Shown one piece after another: positions 6,779 through 7,625 of a stretch of DNA of 7,625 nt. The DNA is from Candidatus Latescibacterota bacterium (GTDB taxonomy: Bacteria > JAAXHH01 > JABIQT01): NCBI GenBank assembly GCA_018667995.1, contig JABIQT010000759.1, positions 1 through 7,625 on the forward strand, written 5' to 3'. Made by a program: the position numbers and the translations under genes. Under the pieces are notes generated by a model. That model was not told the origin of the DNA. It ran no database searches and worked only from the letters and a program-made list of their open reading frames with translations. Positions within the stretch are counted from its first letter, which is position 1. Each line of letters opens with the position of its first letter.

Positions 6779-7625
6779 ATGACTCTTGGCCGCCTCTTAA
6801 TACTGCTTGCCTGTCTCTCTGTTATTACGTGCCGCATTCCGGACCCCATTCCCCCGGGCAGCAATTCGGCGGTAACGGCCATTGAGCTGCGACAACACGT
6901 TCGTGTACTCGCCTCGGACGCATTCCAGGGACGCCGGGCCGGTACGGATGGCGCCCGTGCCGCTGCAAAATACATTGCCCGGGAATTCCAGCGATATGGT
7001 CTTCAGCCAGGTGGCGACGCTGGGACCTGGATGCAGTCGTTTCAGCTTCGGAGCGACAAGCGCGTAGGTCCAGAGAATTACCTGTCCTTTCTCAACCCCT
7101 CCCGTACGACAGATTTTCAACTTGATGAGCACTTTCGGCCCATATCCTTTTCAGCCACCGGGGCCGTCGAAGGTCCCGGTGTATTTGTCGGATATGGCAT
7201 CGTAGCGCCCGAATTGGGCCATGATGACTACGCTGGCATAAATGTGCAGGGACACATAGTTCTGATCCTGAGGCACACGCCCGACGGGACATCCACCAGC
7301 GGACCTTTTGCTGGATACCGAGCCTTAAGGTATAAGATCATGGCAGCCCGCGAACGCGGCGCCTCCGGAGTTCTATTCGTCACGGGAGCTGGGACCACAG
7401 CTCTCGACGAGATGGTCGAGTTTCGACAGGATATGACTCCTGCTCATTCCGGAATCTCTGCCATGAGCGTGTCGCGTCAAGCGGCAGATCAACTCCTGGA
7501 AGCAAGCGGAACGACCCTTCTGGCGATCCAGACGGCGATGGAGGCCGGTCGACAGCCCGTCTCGATGCTGCTCCCTGATACGCGCATTCGAATGCGATCT
7601 GATGTGGTGACAGACCGGATGACCA
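6779..7625 (+). CDS. Exported M28-type peptidase with PA-like insert, N-terminal part only (cut by window end)
   Basis: The frame is open from ATG 6779 to the last base, giving 282 codons without a stop. The N-terminus is a signal sequence: R5, a hydrophobic stretch at about 6-17, then C18 in the context VITC. This could be a lipobox, although Thr just before Cys is not the usual residue. The following region (LASDAFQGRRAGTDG at 44-58, then a helix and a GLQPGGD segment at 74-80) matches the N-terminus of secreted M28 peptidases. A PA-like domain follows, with FVGYGIVAPELGHDDY at 136-151 and a strand plus RERGASGVLFV at 191-201. The zinc ligands would lie beyond the window, so activity cannot be judged. 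The gene lies 112 bp after the permease, on the same strand, with a long hairpin between them. No clear Shine-Dalgarno sequence precedes the ATG. In-frame TTG codons at 6773 and 6734 are weaker alternatives. Confidence 0.85.
   Translation, partial: MTLGRLLILLACLSVITCRIPDPIPPGSNSAVTAIELRQHVRVLASDAFQGRRAGTDGARAAAKYIAREFQRYGLQPGGDAGTWMQSFQLRSDKRVGPENYLSFLNPSRTTDFQLDEHFRPISFSATGAVEGPGVFVGYGIVAPELGHDDYAGINVQGHIVLILRHTPDGTSTSGPFAGYRALRYKIMAARERGASGVLFVTGAGTTALDEMVEFRQDMTPAHSGISAMSVSRQAADQLLEASGTTLLAIQTAMEAGRQPVSMLLPDTRIRMRSDVVTDRMT

Overview
The window is about 7.6 kb of moderately GC-rich bacterial DNA. It holds five protein-coding genes, all on the + strand, with the last one cut by the window end. 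No RNA gene, CRISPR array, transposase or phage gene is visible. The long MacB/FtsX-type permease with two FtsX domains, together with secreted M28 metallopeptidases of this form, resembles gene content common in the Bacteroidota/Rhodothermota/Gemmatimonadota-like part of the bacterial tree. Four of the five genes have recognisable Shine-Dalgarno sequences, which argues against a typical core Bacteroidota. This placement is inference from protein style only.

Region 1 (1-243) has no supported gene, only a weak promoter candidate and a good ribosome binding site. Region 2 (244-2277) is a tight two-gene unit: a zinc-dependent, probably NAD-linked medium-chain alcohol/polyol dehydrogenase, then 18 bp later a Gfo/Idh/MocA-family NAD(P)-dependent oxidoreductase. 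The pair probably acts on one sugar, inositol or polyol-type substrate, but no transporter, kinase or regulator in the window identifies it.

Region 3 (2278-3978) is a noncoding gap of 126 bp with a 12-bp palindrome, followed by a complete exported M28 zinc aminopeptidase with every metal ligand in place. Region 4 (3979-4257) is a 279-bp gap with a nested inverted repeat. Region 5 (4258-6666) is an 802-residue ABC-transporter permease with two FtsX domains and no ATPase gene beside it. Immediately after its stop codon is an 84-bp, 30-base-pair imperfect inverted repeat (6667-6750), the most striking noncoding structure here. Region 6 (6779 to the end) is the N-terminal 282 codons of a second exported M28-type peptidase, possibly a lipoprotein, with a PA-like insert.

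The likely theme is cytoplasmic carbohydrate/polyol redox metabolism next to an envelope group of exported peptidases and a permease. I do not see clear evidence of a new defence, mobile or biosynthetic system. The items most worth a second look are the long hairpin, the dehydrogenase pair, and the permease without its ATPase flanked by two M28 peptidases.
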